A stretch of DNA of 64,000 bases from Closterium sp. NIES-65 (taxonomy: Eukaryota > Streptophyta > Zygnematophyceae > Desmidiales > Closteriaceae), in assembly GCA_948144175.1 (NCBI GenBank), contig CANXME010002092.1, positions 248,001-312,000 of the forward strand, read 5' to 3'. Made by a program: the position numbers and the translations under genes. Positions 9,775-20,090 of the stretch are shown piece by piece; position 1 is the stretch's first letter, and every line of letters begins with the position of its first letter. The notes beneath the pieces were generated by a model. It did not search any database and had not been told where the DNA came from. It saw only the letters and a program-made list of their open reading frames with translations.

Positions 9775-10705
9775 TTGCCCCTTCATACGGCTTTCATTAG
9801 AGGCAATAAACACCAGTTCCAACCCCCTGCCATTCCTCCCTCTCCCCCTCGCCCTGCTGCCAACGTACACTATGGGAGCCCTCAAGACGCTCTAGATCTG
9901 CATACAGCCTCAGAGCCATCCGCTGCCTTTTCCGGTGCAGCTGCTGCTGCCACAACGCCTCTTGCTTCTCCCTTTATAAGCACACACTCTCTGTGCTACT
10001 CACCTGCCCGCTCGGCCCATGCTGCCACCCCCTACCTAAGCAACAGCCCACCCGCCCGTCCTTCTCCAGTCACAACTCTGGCAAGAAATCCTGGACCAGC
10101 CAAATGCCCAGCGTGCGCCTCACTGGATCTCTTTCTTTGGCTGGGGCAGAGCCCGGAGCGTGAAGAGACAGACGAAGCAGAGAAAGAGGCTGCAGGTGGG
10201 GATGATGGAGGGAGAGGCTCGAAGCATCTCAGTCGAAATGATTCATGTCCATCTGCTACTGCTGCTGTTGCTGGTGGCGGTGGCGGTGCTGCTGTTGCTG
10301 GTGGTGCAGTGCGGATGATTTCCTGTGGTGAGAGCAAGAGTGGGAGAGTGATCGAGCGCTGTGCACTGCTGCAGAAGTTCAAACTTGAGCGACACATGAG
10401 GGGCCCTAGGGGGTGAAAGCCGAGGCATCCAGCTGGGAATGAAGCACTGTGATTATGCTGGTGCTGCTGCTGGCAAAGGTGGGAAGGGCCAAGGCATTTG
10501 GTTGGGAATAAAGGAGTGTGATTCTGCGGTTGCTGCTGCTGCCACCGTGGAGAACCAAGGAGCTCAGCTGGGTATAAAGCAGTGTAAGTCTGTGGGTGCT
10601 GCTGCAGGCACAGGGGGGAGAGGCCAAGGCATTCAGTTGGGAATAAAGAGTGAGTCAGGAGGTGCTGCTGGTGGTAGAGGGCATCACAGGTGCAGCTCTT
10701 TCTAA
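9775..10705 (+). CDS. Possible coding region with Ala/Gly-rich stretch and 22-residue repeats
   Basis: Two open frames are nearly continuous. The first (9775-10416) starts on a TTG and lacks an early ATG. It contains an acidic stretch (REETDEAEKEAAGGDD) and a run of Gly/Ala. The second (10439-10705) consists of about four imperfect repeats of the form QLGIKxCxSxGAAAGxGG with a 66-69-bp period. The two are in different frames and overlap the same repeat array, so a frameshift or an intron would be needed to join them. The opposite strand is also open (10032-10739), and the repeat alone cannot decide the strand. No family is recognised; coding status is uncertain. Confidence 0.3.
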
Positions 10706-11129
10706 ATGGAGTCCCCTTACACAGGCAGCTTGTTGGCATGTGTTTTCACCTGCTATCCCCATGCCGACCCCATTCATATATACCCTTAGTTTTTAAATGT
10801 AAATATTATGTATTCTTCATAATCACGATCATGAGCATCCTTTGCTAATTAAGAGCGAGCTTCAGTACCTAGAAACCTGGCATGGAATTTTCTCCAGAAC
10901 TGGTGACAAGGGAGGTCGAGTCACAAACACATTCCCAGAGCCGAAACGCCTTCACCACCTTGTTCTATACAAGGACCTCGTGCGCCATCACGCAAGGTGG
11001 TGCCATGGCTTCCCGACCGTGAGAGCGAAGCTCCTACGCATCAGTAGTCGGCATCAGTAGACCGATGACCACAAGTTGATGCGAACCGAAAATGGATGCT
11101 GAAGTTCATGATAACCTTTTTTGTTTGTT

Positions 11130-11176
<47 letters not shown>

Positions 11177-11538
11177 TTTTTTTTGTTAAGAACACCTACC
11201 GCCAACAGTAGCAGCAAGCACTGCTGCAAACACCCACTCCCAAGCAGAGGAGGTAAGTTTCTACGGTCATGAGCTTGGTCAATAAGTCACGTTCCTTTAC
11301 TCATGGTGGGTATCAAGAACAGTACATGCCATTTTTTACACTACCCCCTGTGGTCATTGCGCCTATAAACCTTCTAGTACTTCCCATGCCTGCTCCCTAC
11401 AGAGATGCTGCAGCCAAAACCGCCATGCTTGGTATGGCATTGTCAAATGTCAGAGCTGGTTTATTTGGAGGCGCTACAAAAGGGGGACAAAGTGAATATT
11501 ATCTATCAGAATGACCATCAAACACGTCACTTACATAG
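10706..11538. other. Unassigned sequence with microsatellite, target of element B
   Basis: A TTTG/TG-repeat followed by 24 T occupies 11117-11184. A consensus splice donor, GAGGAGGTAAGTTTC, lies near 11245-11259. A short ATG frame (11269-11514, 81 codons) shows no recognisable domain. Nothing else is seen before the 5' LTR of element B. Confidence 0.4.
11117..11184 (+). repeat. TTTG/TG microsatellite followed by poly-T
   Basis: A short TTTG run passes into about 13 TG repeats and then 24 consecutive T. Read from the other strand it is poly-A followed by CA repeats, which could be the tail of an old retroposed sequence, but no body was identified. Confidence 0.8.
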
Positions 11539-11675
11539 TGTCAGACTGTGTTCTATATCTGTAGTCTGTATTGGGGTCGCCTTTACTGAGTTCAACACTT
11601 TAGGATTAGACCTACTGTAGTACTTGTACTCATCCTTGCATCCTAGTCAATAATTCCTACACACTATTTCTAACA
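11539..11675 (+). repeat. 5' LTR of element B (137 bp)
   Basis: It starts TGTCAGACTGTG and ends TTTCTAACA, followed directly by the primer site TGGTATTCAGAGC (11676-11688). It shares TGTCAGA and the CTGTA-TGGGG block with the other LTRs but little else. Confidence 0.8.
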
Positions 11676-12347
11676 TGGTATTCAGAGCGGGTCCATTCGT
11701 AGGACCGCTCCGTTAGGGCCCACCGCTAGTTTAGACCTGCCCGAACTGCCAGAAATGCCCGTACTGCCCTGCACGAACATCGTTCCTCACGCTGCCCTGC
11801 CTGAGCTGCCCCACACGCTCTGCCCTGCCCTGCTCGCGCTGCCTGCTCACGCGCTGCCTGAGCTTGCCGCGCGCCCTGCCCGCACGATGCGCCCGCTGCC
11901 TGCACGCTGCCTGTGCAGCCCGCGGGCTGCCTGCTCTGCCCGCGCGCTGCATTTGCTACCCACGCGCTGCTCGCCCCGCTCGCGATCTGCCTGCGAGCTG
12001 CCTGCACCGCCGGCACTCAGCCCGCGTACCTCGCGCCCTGCCTGCGCACTGCCTGGACGCTGCTGGCGCCGTCTGCACGATGCCCTTACGACCCGCACAT
12101 CCCACGCACTGCCTGAGCACAGCCCGCACCAGCGCACAGCATGCGCCCTGCACACGCTACAGCTGCTGCTAAGCTGCTGCCGCCATCTGTGCTGCGCCGC
12201 CCTGCTCCGCCAAGCCGCGCCGCGCTGCGCCGCCCGAGCCGCGCCGCCCTGTTGCTGCTGCTACTACTGCTACCACTGCTGCTGCTACTTCTGCTGCTAC
12301 TGCTGTTGCTTATGCTTCTGCTGTTGCTACCACTGCTACTGCTCATT
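11676..12347 (+). repeat. Leader of element B with CTGCCCGCGCG-type and CTG repeats
   Basis: The leader is an irregular array around CTGCCCGCACGCTGCCTG, ending in a CTG/CTA trinucleotide-rich tract (12250-12345). The unit differs from that of element A, but the position and GC-rich repetitive character are the same. Confidence 0.7.
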
Positions 12348-13640
12348 ATGGCTACACTTAATGTCCTTACCTTTGATGCAGAGGGGCGCCTGACTAGGTT
12401 TGATTGCTGGCTCGAGGATCTTCAGCTGTAGCTGCAGAGCATGGCTAGGGAGGACGTTTCACTGTTAGAGCACACGTCCAGTTCTTGCCTTGCCCTTGAG
12501 GAGTCAGCTGAGTGCGTTCTTCGTACTCAGTGGCTCACGCGCAATGCTGCCGCCCGCCTTTCTGTCTGCAATGCCCTCCCACTAGAGGAGCGAGTCCATT
12601 TTGGCCAGCTTAAGACGATGAAGGAACTCTATGACGCCGTAGTTGCTCGTTACTCCTCCCCTCTACTACTGCCCTAGGCCGTATCATGCTGCCGTACCTC
12701 TTTCTTAAGCTGTCGAATTTCCATACTGTTGCTGACCTCTTGACCCACCTTCACTCTAGTGACGTTCGCTACCGTGCCGCTCTCAAGCTTTCTCGCTACT
12801 AACCCTCCTCTGATGTACATCACTCTCTACTACCTCGTTACCCGCCTCCTTGACTCCCTCCCCGCTGTTAGGGATCACTTCCTTGCTCTTGACCCCGCCG
12901 AGATCACCCTTGCCTTGCTCGAGGAGCATCTCCGCGAGGCCGAGACTACACTGTCGCTGTAGCTGCCTCTCGTGGCACTCCCCGCTCCCCCCTCTTTGAG
13001 GGGTGTACTCCCTCCCTTCTCGTGGCCTCCATTACTACTACTGCTGCTGTTGACTTCCTTCGTGCTGAGGAGGTCGGTGTTGCGTCTGCTCCTAATGGGA
13101 GGCGCCGCAGCGGCAAGGGCAAGGGAGGTAAGGGTGGTGGGGGGGCATAGGCGGGGGTGGTGGCAGTGGTGGTGGTTGGGGTGGAGGCGCAGGTGGTGGC
13201 GGGGCCGGAGGTGGTGGTGGCGGGGGTGATTGAGGTGGTGAAGTGGGCGGAGGGGGCTCGGGTGGCAGTCGCGGTGGAGCTGGCAAGGGCGGAGGCTATG
13301 GGGGGTTGACAACAGTAGCAGCCACGCCAGCAGGAGCCACGCACCCCTTAGGAGCTTCGTGAATGGGTTGTTCAACGTGGCTCCACTGGGGGTAATGTCC
13401 ATTGTCCGTACATCAGGCGCTCGGGTCCTAGGATTGGTGAGCACTGTGGGAAGACTGGACACACTGAGTATCGTTACTTCTGCCATCTCGAGGATGCCTG
13501 GCGCACTGAGTACGGAGATGAGCAGGAGATCTCCAACTGGTTAGCACTGCTAGGGAAGGGGGTGGATGTGTTTGCTCTTGACTTTGACAAGATCAATGCT
13601 GGAATCTATGCTATGTATGTTGGTTCTATTAGTGTTGAGG
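12348..13640 (+). pseudogene. gag: gag of element B
   Basis: ATG 12348 begins MATLNVLTFDAEGR. A TAG follows at about codon 28, and the frame shifts after VARYSSP near 12662. The capsid part keeps YDAVVARYSSP and PLMYITLYYLVTRLLDSLPAVRDHF. The Gly-rich tract (about 13120-13310) is shorter and interrupted by stops. ELREWVVQRG at 13348-13377 and a finger C-X13-C-X4-H follow, although the last Cys position is Tyr. This family therefore retains the Gag layout of the other copies despite its age. Confidence 0.75.
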
Positions 13641-14650
13641 GTGAGTCTTACTCGTGTGTCTCGTGCGCTGCTGGTGCAGAGGCCTCTGCTCTAGGTGCTT
13701 GTGAGTCTGTTGCCGCATGTACTGCTTTTGCTGAGGCATTGCACACCTTCCAGGTGAGTCTCGCTGCTTCTTTCGCAATTGCACCACAGTCACACCGCTC
13801 ACAGCACCTGTCTCAGTCTCTTTGGCTGACCCTTTTGGGGGCCCAGACATTGCACGAGCCTCCACAGTCCTCCCTTGTTCGACGGTCCCCTCCAGCTCTT
13901 TCTCAAGTCTCTGCCTCCCCTCGTTCTCTAAGAACTTGGTGAGTAAAGTTGTCCTCCAGGACCAGTTGGTCAGTACCTTTACTCATAGAGGTGAGCGTGT
14001 GGCGATCTGTTCTGACTCACGCACTAACGAGCAGTTTGCCACGTTCACTCGGAGGCCTGGGTCTAGCCTGTACACACTGACCACTGAGTCTGCACATGTG
14101 GCTGCGTAAGGTCAGGTGGTTGCGTCGGGTCAATTAACCTCGTCTTTTTTGTGTCGGCTACTCTCGCACCAGACTCTCCTCTGGCACCACCGTCTTGGTC
14201 ACCCCTCCCTTCCACGCCTGCGTGGCATGCAGTCGTGTCTACTTGTCTCTAGCCTCCCCAGGTCCCTGCCCCCGCCCCCACGCTTGCTTACACTACCATG
14301 CCTTCCCTGCGTCAAGGGGCGGCAGCGCGCCGCCCCTCACTCCTCGTTTCTGCCAACTACTTTTCCTGTGCGGACTCTCCACATGGACGTGTGGGGCCCA
14401 GCCCGCGTCTGTGGACAAGACCAGGAGCTCGCTATTTTCTACTGGTTCTTGACGGCTACATGAGCTACACCACGGTCTTCCCCTTATGGACCAAGGCCGA
14501 TGTCCACAATGTTTTGATCGACTCGATCACTACTGTTCGTTGCCAGTTAAGCGCGCGGTTTCAGCAGGATCTCCAGGTCCTGCGACCGCACTCTGACATC
14601 TCCTCCAAACTCCTTGACGACTTCTGTCGTGCGAAGGGCATTGCCTAGTC
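13641..14650 (+). pseudogene. pol: Protease, GAG-pre-integrase and integrase start of element B
   Basis: A short protease relic (the region after HTFQVSLAASFAIAPQSH) has lost a clear DSGAS. TLLWHHRLGHPSLPRLRG (from about 14170) marks the zinc-binding domain. LHMDVWGPARVCGQ (from about 14377) begins the integrase core, and VLRPHSDISSKLLDDF covers the second Asp region. TAG at 14647 stops the frame. Confidence 0.7.
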
Positions 14651-15640
14651 GTTCACGCTTCTGGCCTCCCCACAGCAGAATGGGATTGCTGAGCATGGTA
14701 TTGGCTTGATCATGGAGGTTGCTCGCACCTCCATGATCCATGCGGCTGCTCCCCATTTTTTGTGGCCGTTTGCGGTCCGATAAGCTGCGCATCAGCTCAA
14801 CCGCTGGCCCCGTTTCTCTATGCCACCTATACTGCGTTGGACGGGGGATGTTTGCGATGCATCGGCGTTTCAGGTCTGGGGCGTGTTCTGCCTTGTCCGT
14901 GATACCACCGCGGACAAGCTCTCTCCCCACACTCTCTGCTGTGGCTTCCTTGGCTTCCCCACCAACGCCCCGCCCTTGCAGTTTTACCTCCCTGCCTCGC
15001 GCCGCACACTGTCCTCACAGGTCGTCACCTTTGACGAGTTGGTCTGCTTCTACCGTCTCCACCTGCACGCGTCTTCCCCACTCTCCCCGCCATTCTAGGG
15101 GTGCTGGTTCTAGGGGTGCTAAGTCTGAGGGTGCTGACACTGGGGGTGCTGCGAGTCCTAGTGGTGGTGGGTCGTAGGTGCTCCTACTGGAGGTTCTTGC
15201 GTTGGAGAGCAGCACCAGTCTCGTCGACCAGAGACTCTCTCGCCGCAGCAGCTTCGGGACTGGGTTGCTCAACAGGGCCGGGCTGCTGGCGCTGGAGGTG
15301 TTGGAGCTACTGGAGCTGAAGGTGGTAGAGCTGGAGTTGCCGGCGGTACTGGAGTTGCTGGTGCTGGAGGTGCTAGAGTCAGAGGTGCTACGGGTACTGG
15401 AGCTGCAGGTGCTAGAGGTGCTAGAGTTGGAGGTGCTGGAGGCGCTAAAGGTAATGGAGCTGCTGGTTCTGGAGGTGCTAGAGATGGAGGTGCAGGAGGT
15501 ATCGGAGCTACTGCTCCTGCGGGTGCTGGAGCAGGAGGTACTGGAGGTACTGGAAGTGCTGGAGGTGCTAGAGCTGGAGGAGCCGGGGGTGCTGGAGCTG
15601 CTGACGGTATGGGTATTGTGCCGCGACGATTGTTTTTCTA
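14651..15640 (+). pseudogene. pol: Integrase C-terminal half and Gly/Ala linker of element B
   Basis: QQNGIAEHGIG (about 14675-14710) carries the position of the catalytic Glu. The frame shifts several times afterwards. In one frame from about 15230 the linker reads TLSPQQLRDWVAQQGRAAG, followed by about 100 residues of GAGGAR-type repeats. The SPQQLRDW motif is the same one found in Gag. Confidence 0.7.
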
Positions 15641-17480
15641 ATCCGAGCCGAAGTTGTCCCTGCCACCACCTGACTCTGCACGTCGTCGGGTTCTTAGCCT
15701 TCCGTCTTCCACCGGCCTTACTCCGCCTTGCCTGCATCCTCCGCCTGACCAATCACAGCCACCGTCACTGCCTGGCTCCCCATTGCCTGCTCCGTCTCCT
15801 TACCCTGCGATAGTCAAGTTTGATGGTACCCGTCGTCTCGACTACGTCGTGAGTCTTGCTATTGAGTGTGAGTCTGTCTGTCCTCCGTCTGTCGGGGGTG
15901 AGCTTGCCCTTAGCAGTGACATCCTTAAGGACAGGCAGTTTGAGCTTGAATGTCTCGCGACCTCTTGACCTTGTTTCGCGTCCATGCTGCTTTGCCCTGA
16001 CGGAGACCTGGATGCACTTGACATCCCTACCCCGCGCTCTTACGCAGAGGCAATCATGTGAGTACTCCTCTCAGTGGCAAACAGCCATGGATGCAAAGAT
16101 GGCTTCTTGGAAGTCTACAGGCACCTACGTTGACGATTTTCCTCCTCCTCGGGCGACCATAGTCGATGGCATATGGACTTTCAGAGTGAAGCGGCCGCCG
16201 GGTTCTCCGCATGCCTTCAAGGCACATTACGTTACTTGAGGCTTCAGTTAGCGACAGGGGGTCGACTTCTTCCGGACATTCTTCCCCACCCTAAAGATGA
16301 CTATTCTTTGGTTGTTGCTGCACGTTGCAGCACTGCGTGACTATGAGCTGCTCTCCCTCGACTTCTCCATAGCTCTCTTGCAGGGCACCCTTCATGAGGA
16401 GATCTGGCTGCGCCGCCCACCTGGCTTCACTAGGTCATTTCCTGAGGGTACCCAGTGGAGCCTCCGGCTGCCAGTCTACAGTCTTCGCCAGGCACCCCGC
16501 GAGTGGCATGACACACTAAGGACGACACTTGCGGCTCTTGGGTTTGCTCCTTCCACTGCTGGCCCGTCGCTGCTTTCGTGCACCGACCCTTCTCTGTTGC
16601 CATTCTACATCCTAGTGTACATCAACGACTTGGTCTTTGCTACTGCCAACAATGAGGCGTTGACCCTTGTGAAGGCGGAGCTGGAGAAGAGATATACTTG
16701 CACTGACCTGGGTGAGTTGTGTAGCTATCTTGGCCTGCAGATCACCTGGGACAGAGCACGGTGCACCATCACCCTGACTCAGTCACACATTATGCATCAG
16801 GTCCTTCAACACTTCGGCTTTCGGTTCTCCTCGCCACAGTCCACTCCTTTGCCTACGGGCCACTTGCTCTCAGCTCCACCTTCGGACGGGTCCGTAGAGC
16901 CGTGTGGCCCGTATCTAGAGCTTGTGGGCTACCTCATGTACCTGATGACGTGCACACGACCTGACCTCGCGTACCCTCTCAGCATCCTTGCTCGCTTCGT
17001 CGCCCTCGAGAGACACAGGAAGGAGCACTGGACAGCTGCACAAAGGGTACTGCGTTACTGGTGCATTACATCGTGCATGGAGCTTGTGCTTAGAGGACGA
17101 AGTCCAATGGTACTCACAGGACACTCCGACACTTCTTGGGCCGACGACCAGGCGACCCAGCGGTCGTCACAGGGTTACTCTTTTAATCGCGGCTCCGGTT
17201 CTGTCTCGTAGAGCTCCACTTGTTCGTTCTCTGTGCTTGGTTCGACTTGTGAGGCTGAGATCTACGCTGGGGCTATGGCTACATAGAAGTTAGGCTGGCT
17301 GGCCTACCTGCTGGCCGACTTGAGTGAGCGGCCTCGTACTCCTTTAGTTATGTACGTCGACAACAAGACCATGATTGCCTTGTGTTGGGAGCAAAGAATG
17401 GAGCACATCACGAAGCACATTGCTCTTCGCTACTTTCTCGCCCGAGAGTTACAACAATGTGGTCAGCTCCATCTTGCTTA
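15641..17480 (+). pseudogene. pol: RT-RNase H of element B with altered catalytic box
   Basis: The RT region starts near YSSQWQTAMDAKMASWKSTGTYVDDF (about 16065) and is open from 16297 to 17211. The catalytic box reads YIND (16618-16629) rather than YVDD, so one of the two metal-binding Asp residues is Asn and the enzyme would be inactive. RNase H includes GHSDTSWADDQ and continues after a TAG at 17209 to KHIALRYFLAREL. It ends where the Tc1-like element begins. Confidence 0.85.
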
Positions 17481-17930
17481 CACTGAACAAAAATATTGTC
17501 CTTATGCATTCGAAATGTATGATAACTTCCACCCAATTGGGGCCTTACCAAGTTTTGTAATACGCATATTGCATATAGGGTTTAGGGTTGACTATTACGA
17601 GTTTGTTTAGGCTACCTATAGCCCCCACAAAACGTCTTGCTCTAACGAGTCAGCTCTTCCCTCTCGACACCCCACACGGACAAATCTTTCCGAAATGTCC
17701 CGCTCCTTATTTGGTTAGCTGTTAGATCTAGACTAATTAGGTACACAGGAGATTACGGGCAGATACTACGATTTACGAGTAGCGCTAACACCCCCGCAGC
17801 ATGAAGCGCCTTAGCGAGGAGAAACAGAAGCGGATCATGCAGCGAATTGCGGAGGGGTGTAGTTACCGCCAAATTGCGCAGGAGTTGGGAGTTTCAAAGT
17901 CTGCAGTTCATGACGAGCTCCTCCGTCAGC
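17481..17930 (+). mobile_element. 5' end of a Tc1-like DNA transposon (T) inserted at a TA
   Basis: The RNase H sequence of element B stops at TA (17479-17480), and CACTGAACAAAAATATTG follows. This resembles the terminal inverted repeats known from Tc1/mariner elements (established knowledge, recalled without a search). About 320 bp of leader follows, then a short transposase N terminus at 17801. The element is cut at about 17930 by copia C, and no matching right end is seen in the window. Confidence 0.6.
17577..17589 (+). repeat. Short interstitial plant-type telomere motif
   Basis: AGGGTTTAGGGTT holds nearly two units of TTTAGGG within the leader of the Tc1-like element. It is too short to be more than suggestive. 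Confidence 0.4.
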
Positions 17931-17953
17931 CAGGGATCCGGGTGACTATGTAG
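17801..17953 (+). pseudogene. N-terminal helix-turn-helix of a Tc1-like transposase
   Basis: ATG 17801 opens a 50-codon frame starting MKRLSEEKQKRIMQRIAEG and continuing CSYRQIAQELGVSKSAVHDE. The pattern of a short basic helix, then SYRQIAQELGVSKSAV, is a typical winged or psq-type DNA-binding domain of Tc1/mariner transposases. Homology to the transposon ends near LLRQ (about 17930); the last few codons belong to the inserted copia gag. The DDE catalytic domain is absent. Confidence 0.65.
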
Positions 17954-18443
17954 TAGAGGGTGATGTACATGGGGGGGGGGGTTCTTGGCGCAGAACTCAG
18001 CAAGAAGGGCAGCGTGGTAGCGAGTGTCACTAGTGCGGAGGTGCGTAATGAGGTCAGCGACTGTGGGAAAGGCAGCAAGCTCAGGGAAGAGGTACGGTAG
18101 CATGAGGCGGCTCAGTGCAGCAGTGGCAGGGGAAGAGTAGCGTGCAACTACAGCGTCGTATAAAGGTCTGAGCACTCTTGTACTGGCTAAAGTGTGCACG
18201 CTCAGTGGTCGGTAAGTGGCGGCGCACAGCAAGGCGAGCAGCAGCATCACGCGTGGCCCACTGTGAGCGAACAGTGGCGTCAGCATCAGCAGCAGGGGCA
18301 GGAGAGGCACTAGAAATGAGGTCAAATAGGGAGAGACCGTCTGCCCTATCGCACTGTAGGAAAAGCTGCAGATCATCTACCCAGACCTCAAACTCAACTG
18401 CCCGACCCTCAGCGTCAAAGGTGAGAACACTAGGAGAGGCCAT
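17935..18443 (-). pseudogene. gag: gag capsid of fragment C
   Basis: The complement of 18441-18443 is the start ATG (MASPSVLTFDAEG). The frame is good through FSQYKSAQT and then shifts by one base. The remainder is readable in the next frame as LYDAVVARYSS and onward to MYITLYYIVTR. The C run before MYITL is 11 long instead of 10, which shifts the frame again. The poly-Gly part and everything after are missing. Confidence 0.8.
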
Positions 18444-19396
18444 GACAGCAGTAGACAGGTAGTGAGTACAGTGGGACAGGGCAGTGCAGTGGCAGAGACG
18501 CTGCTCATACCAGGCAAGTGGGGCGGTCCCGGGCAGGCCGACAGGCGGTAGCGCCTCGGCTGCGGTGCGGCTCGGTGGCTCGGCGGCTCGGCTGCTGGGC
18601 GGCACGGCGGTCGGGCAGCTCGGCTGCAGGGCGGCTCAGTGGTCGGGCGGCTCGGCTGCTGGGCGGCTCGGCTGCAGGGCGGCTCGGCGGTCGGGCGGCT
18701 CGGCTGCTTGGTGGCTCAGCTGCTCGGCGGCTCGGCTGCTCGGTGGCTGGGCTGCTGGGCGGCTCGGGCGCTGGGCGGCTTAGCGGCGACGGGGCCGGGG
18801 AAGGGCGGCGATGGGGCCGCTGAAAGGGCCGCGACGGGCCGCTGAGAGGGCGGCGACGGGCCGCTGAAAGGGCGGCGACGGGCCGGCGTAAGGGCGGCGA
18901 CAAGGCCGCGGAAGGGGGGGGGGGGGGCGACGGGGCCGCTGCAGGGTGGCGACGGGGCCGTAGAAGGGCGGCGACGGGGCCGCTGAAAGGGCGGGCTGCG
19001 GCGGGGCCGCTAAAAGGGCGGCGACGGGGCCGCTCAAAGGGCGGCGACGGGGCCACTAAAGGGCGGCGACGGGGCCGCTGGAGGGCGGCGACGGGGCCGC
19101 GGAAGGGCGGTGTTGGGGCCGCGGAAGGGCGGCGACGGGGCCGCTATAAGGGCGGGCGGCGAGGCCGTGGAAGGGCGGCAAAGGGGCCATGGAAGGGCGG
19201 CAACGGGGCCGCTGAAAGGGCAGCGACGGGGCCACTGAAAGGGCGGCGATGGGGCCGCAGTAAGGGGCGGCGACGAGGCCGCTTAAAGGGCGGCGCGACG
19301 GGGTCGCAAGGGCAGCGCGACCGGGCCGTTAAGGGCCGTAAAAGGGGCCGCTAGAGGGGGAACGACACGGGGCGCGACTCAGGCAGGGGCCAAGCC
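18444..19396 (-). repeat. GC-rich minisatellite leader of fragment C
   Basis: On the minus strand the order is the same as in element A: first units around GGCCCCGTCGCCGCCC (about 18780-19360), then CCGAGCAGCCGAGCC units (18540-18780). A splice-donor-like GTATGAGC lies at 18503-18510 (complement). Confidence 0.8.
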
Positions 19397-20090
19397 AAGG
19401 TAGCTGCGCAGTTCACCCAGGTCTGTGCACGTGTGTCTCTTCTGCAGCTCCGACTTCACGTGAGCGAGTCCAGCAGTCTGAGCAGTGGCAAAGACCAAGT
19501 CGTCGACATACAGGAGGATGTAGAACGGTGGCAGGGAGGTGTCGGTGTGTAGAAACAGCGACGGGTCGGCTGTAGAAGGAGCAAACCCAAGAGCCGCAAG
19601 TGTAGTCCTCAGTGTGTCGTGCCACTCACGGGGCGCCTGACGGAGACCGTAGACTGGCCGCCGGAGGCTCCACTGGGTACCAGGAGGAAACGACCCAGTG
19701 AAGCCAGGAGGGCGGCGCAGCCAGATCTCCTCGTGCAAGCTGCCCTGCAGGAAAGCTGTGCTGAAGTCAAGAGAGTGAAGCTCGTAGTGGCGCTGAGCGG
19801 CTATGTGCAGCAGCACCCGAAGAGTGGTCATCTTCGGGGTGGGAGAGAAGGTCTGAAAGTAGTCAACTCCCTGCCGCTGACTGAAGCCTCGAGCCACGTA
19901 ACGCGCCTTGAAGACAGGCGGAGAGCCAGGCAGCCGCTTTACCCTGAAGATCCACATCCCACTGACGATGTTCGCCCCAGGTGGGGGAACTTCGTCGACG
20001 TAGGTGCTTGTGGACTTCCAGGAAGCCATCTCTGCGTCCATGGCTGACTGCCACTGAGAGGAGTAGGGACCCTCGATCACCTCAGCTTAC
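19392..20090 (-). pseudogene. pol: Reverse transcriptase of element D, 3' truncated
   Basis: On the minus strand the frame contains YSSQWQSAMDAEMASW, FKARYVARGFSQRQG, LDFSTAFLQ, RPVYGLRQAP and the catalytic YVDD (complement of 19499-19510). All key RT motifs are intact, but it ends at GELRSYLGL where it joins the leader of fragment C. A TAA near 20090 and a TAG near 20177 separate it from the upstream linker frame. Confidence 0.85.

Larger units (their letters stand above)
11539..17480 (+). mobile_element. Copia element B: divergent, 5' complete, 3' end replaced by a Tc1-like insertion
   Basis: The element has a 137-bp LTR, primer site, leader, gag, protease, integrase and RT-RNase H in copia order. 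Its proteins are clearly related to the other copies but much more divergent (for example MATLNVLTFDAEGRLTRF instead of MASPSVLTFDAEG). The body is open to 17480, inside RNase H, where a Tc1-like transposon starts at a TA. No 3' LTR is found beyond. Stops and frameshifts occur in every domain. Confidence 0.85.
17931..19396 (-). mobile_element. Copia fragment C (leader and gag capsid only)
   Basis: On the minus strand this carries the second half of a leader and the gag capsid. It lacks an LTR on its 5' side: its leader runs straight into the RT of element D at about 19392-19396 through a CAAGC microhomology. On its other side the gag stops at about 17935, where the Tc1-like element begins. 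Confidence 0.8.

Noticed and set aside
10032-10739. 235-codon minus-strand frame, Gln/His-rich
   Set aside because: It overlaps the 66-bp repeat array, has no family signature and no better support than the plus strand; not listed as a gene.
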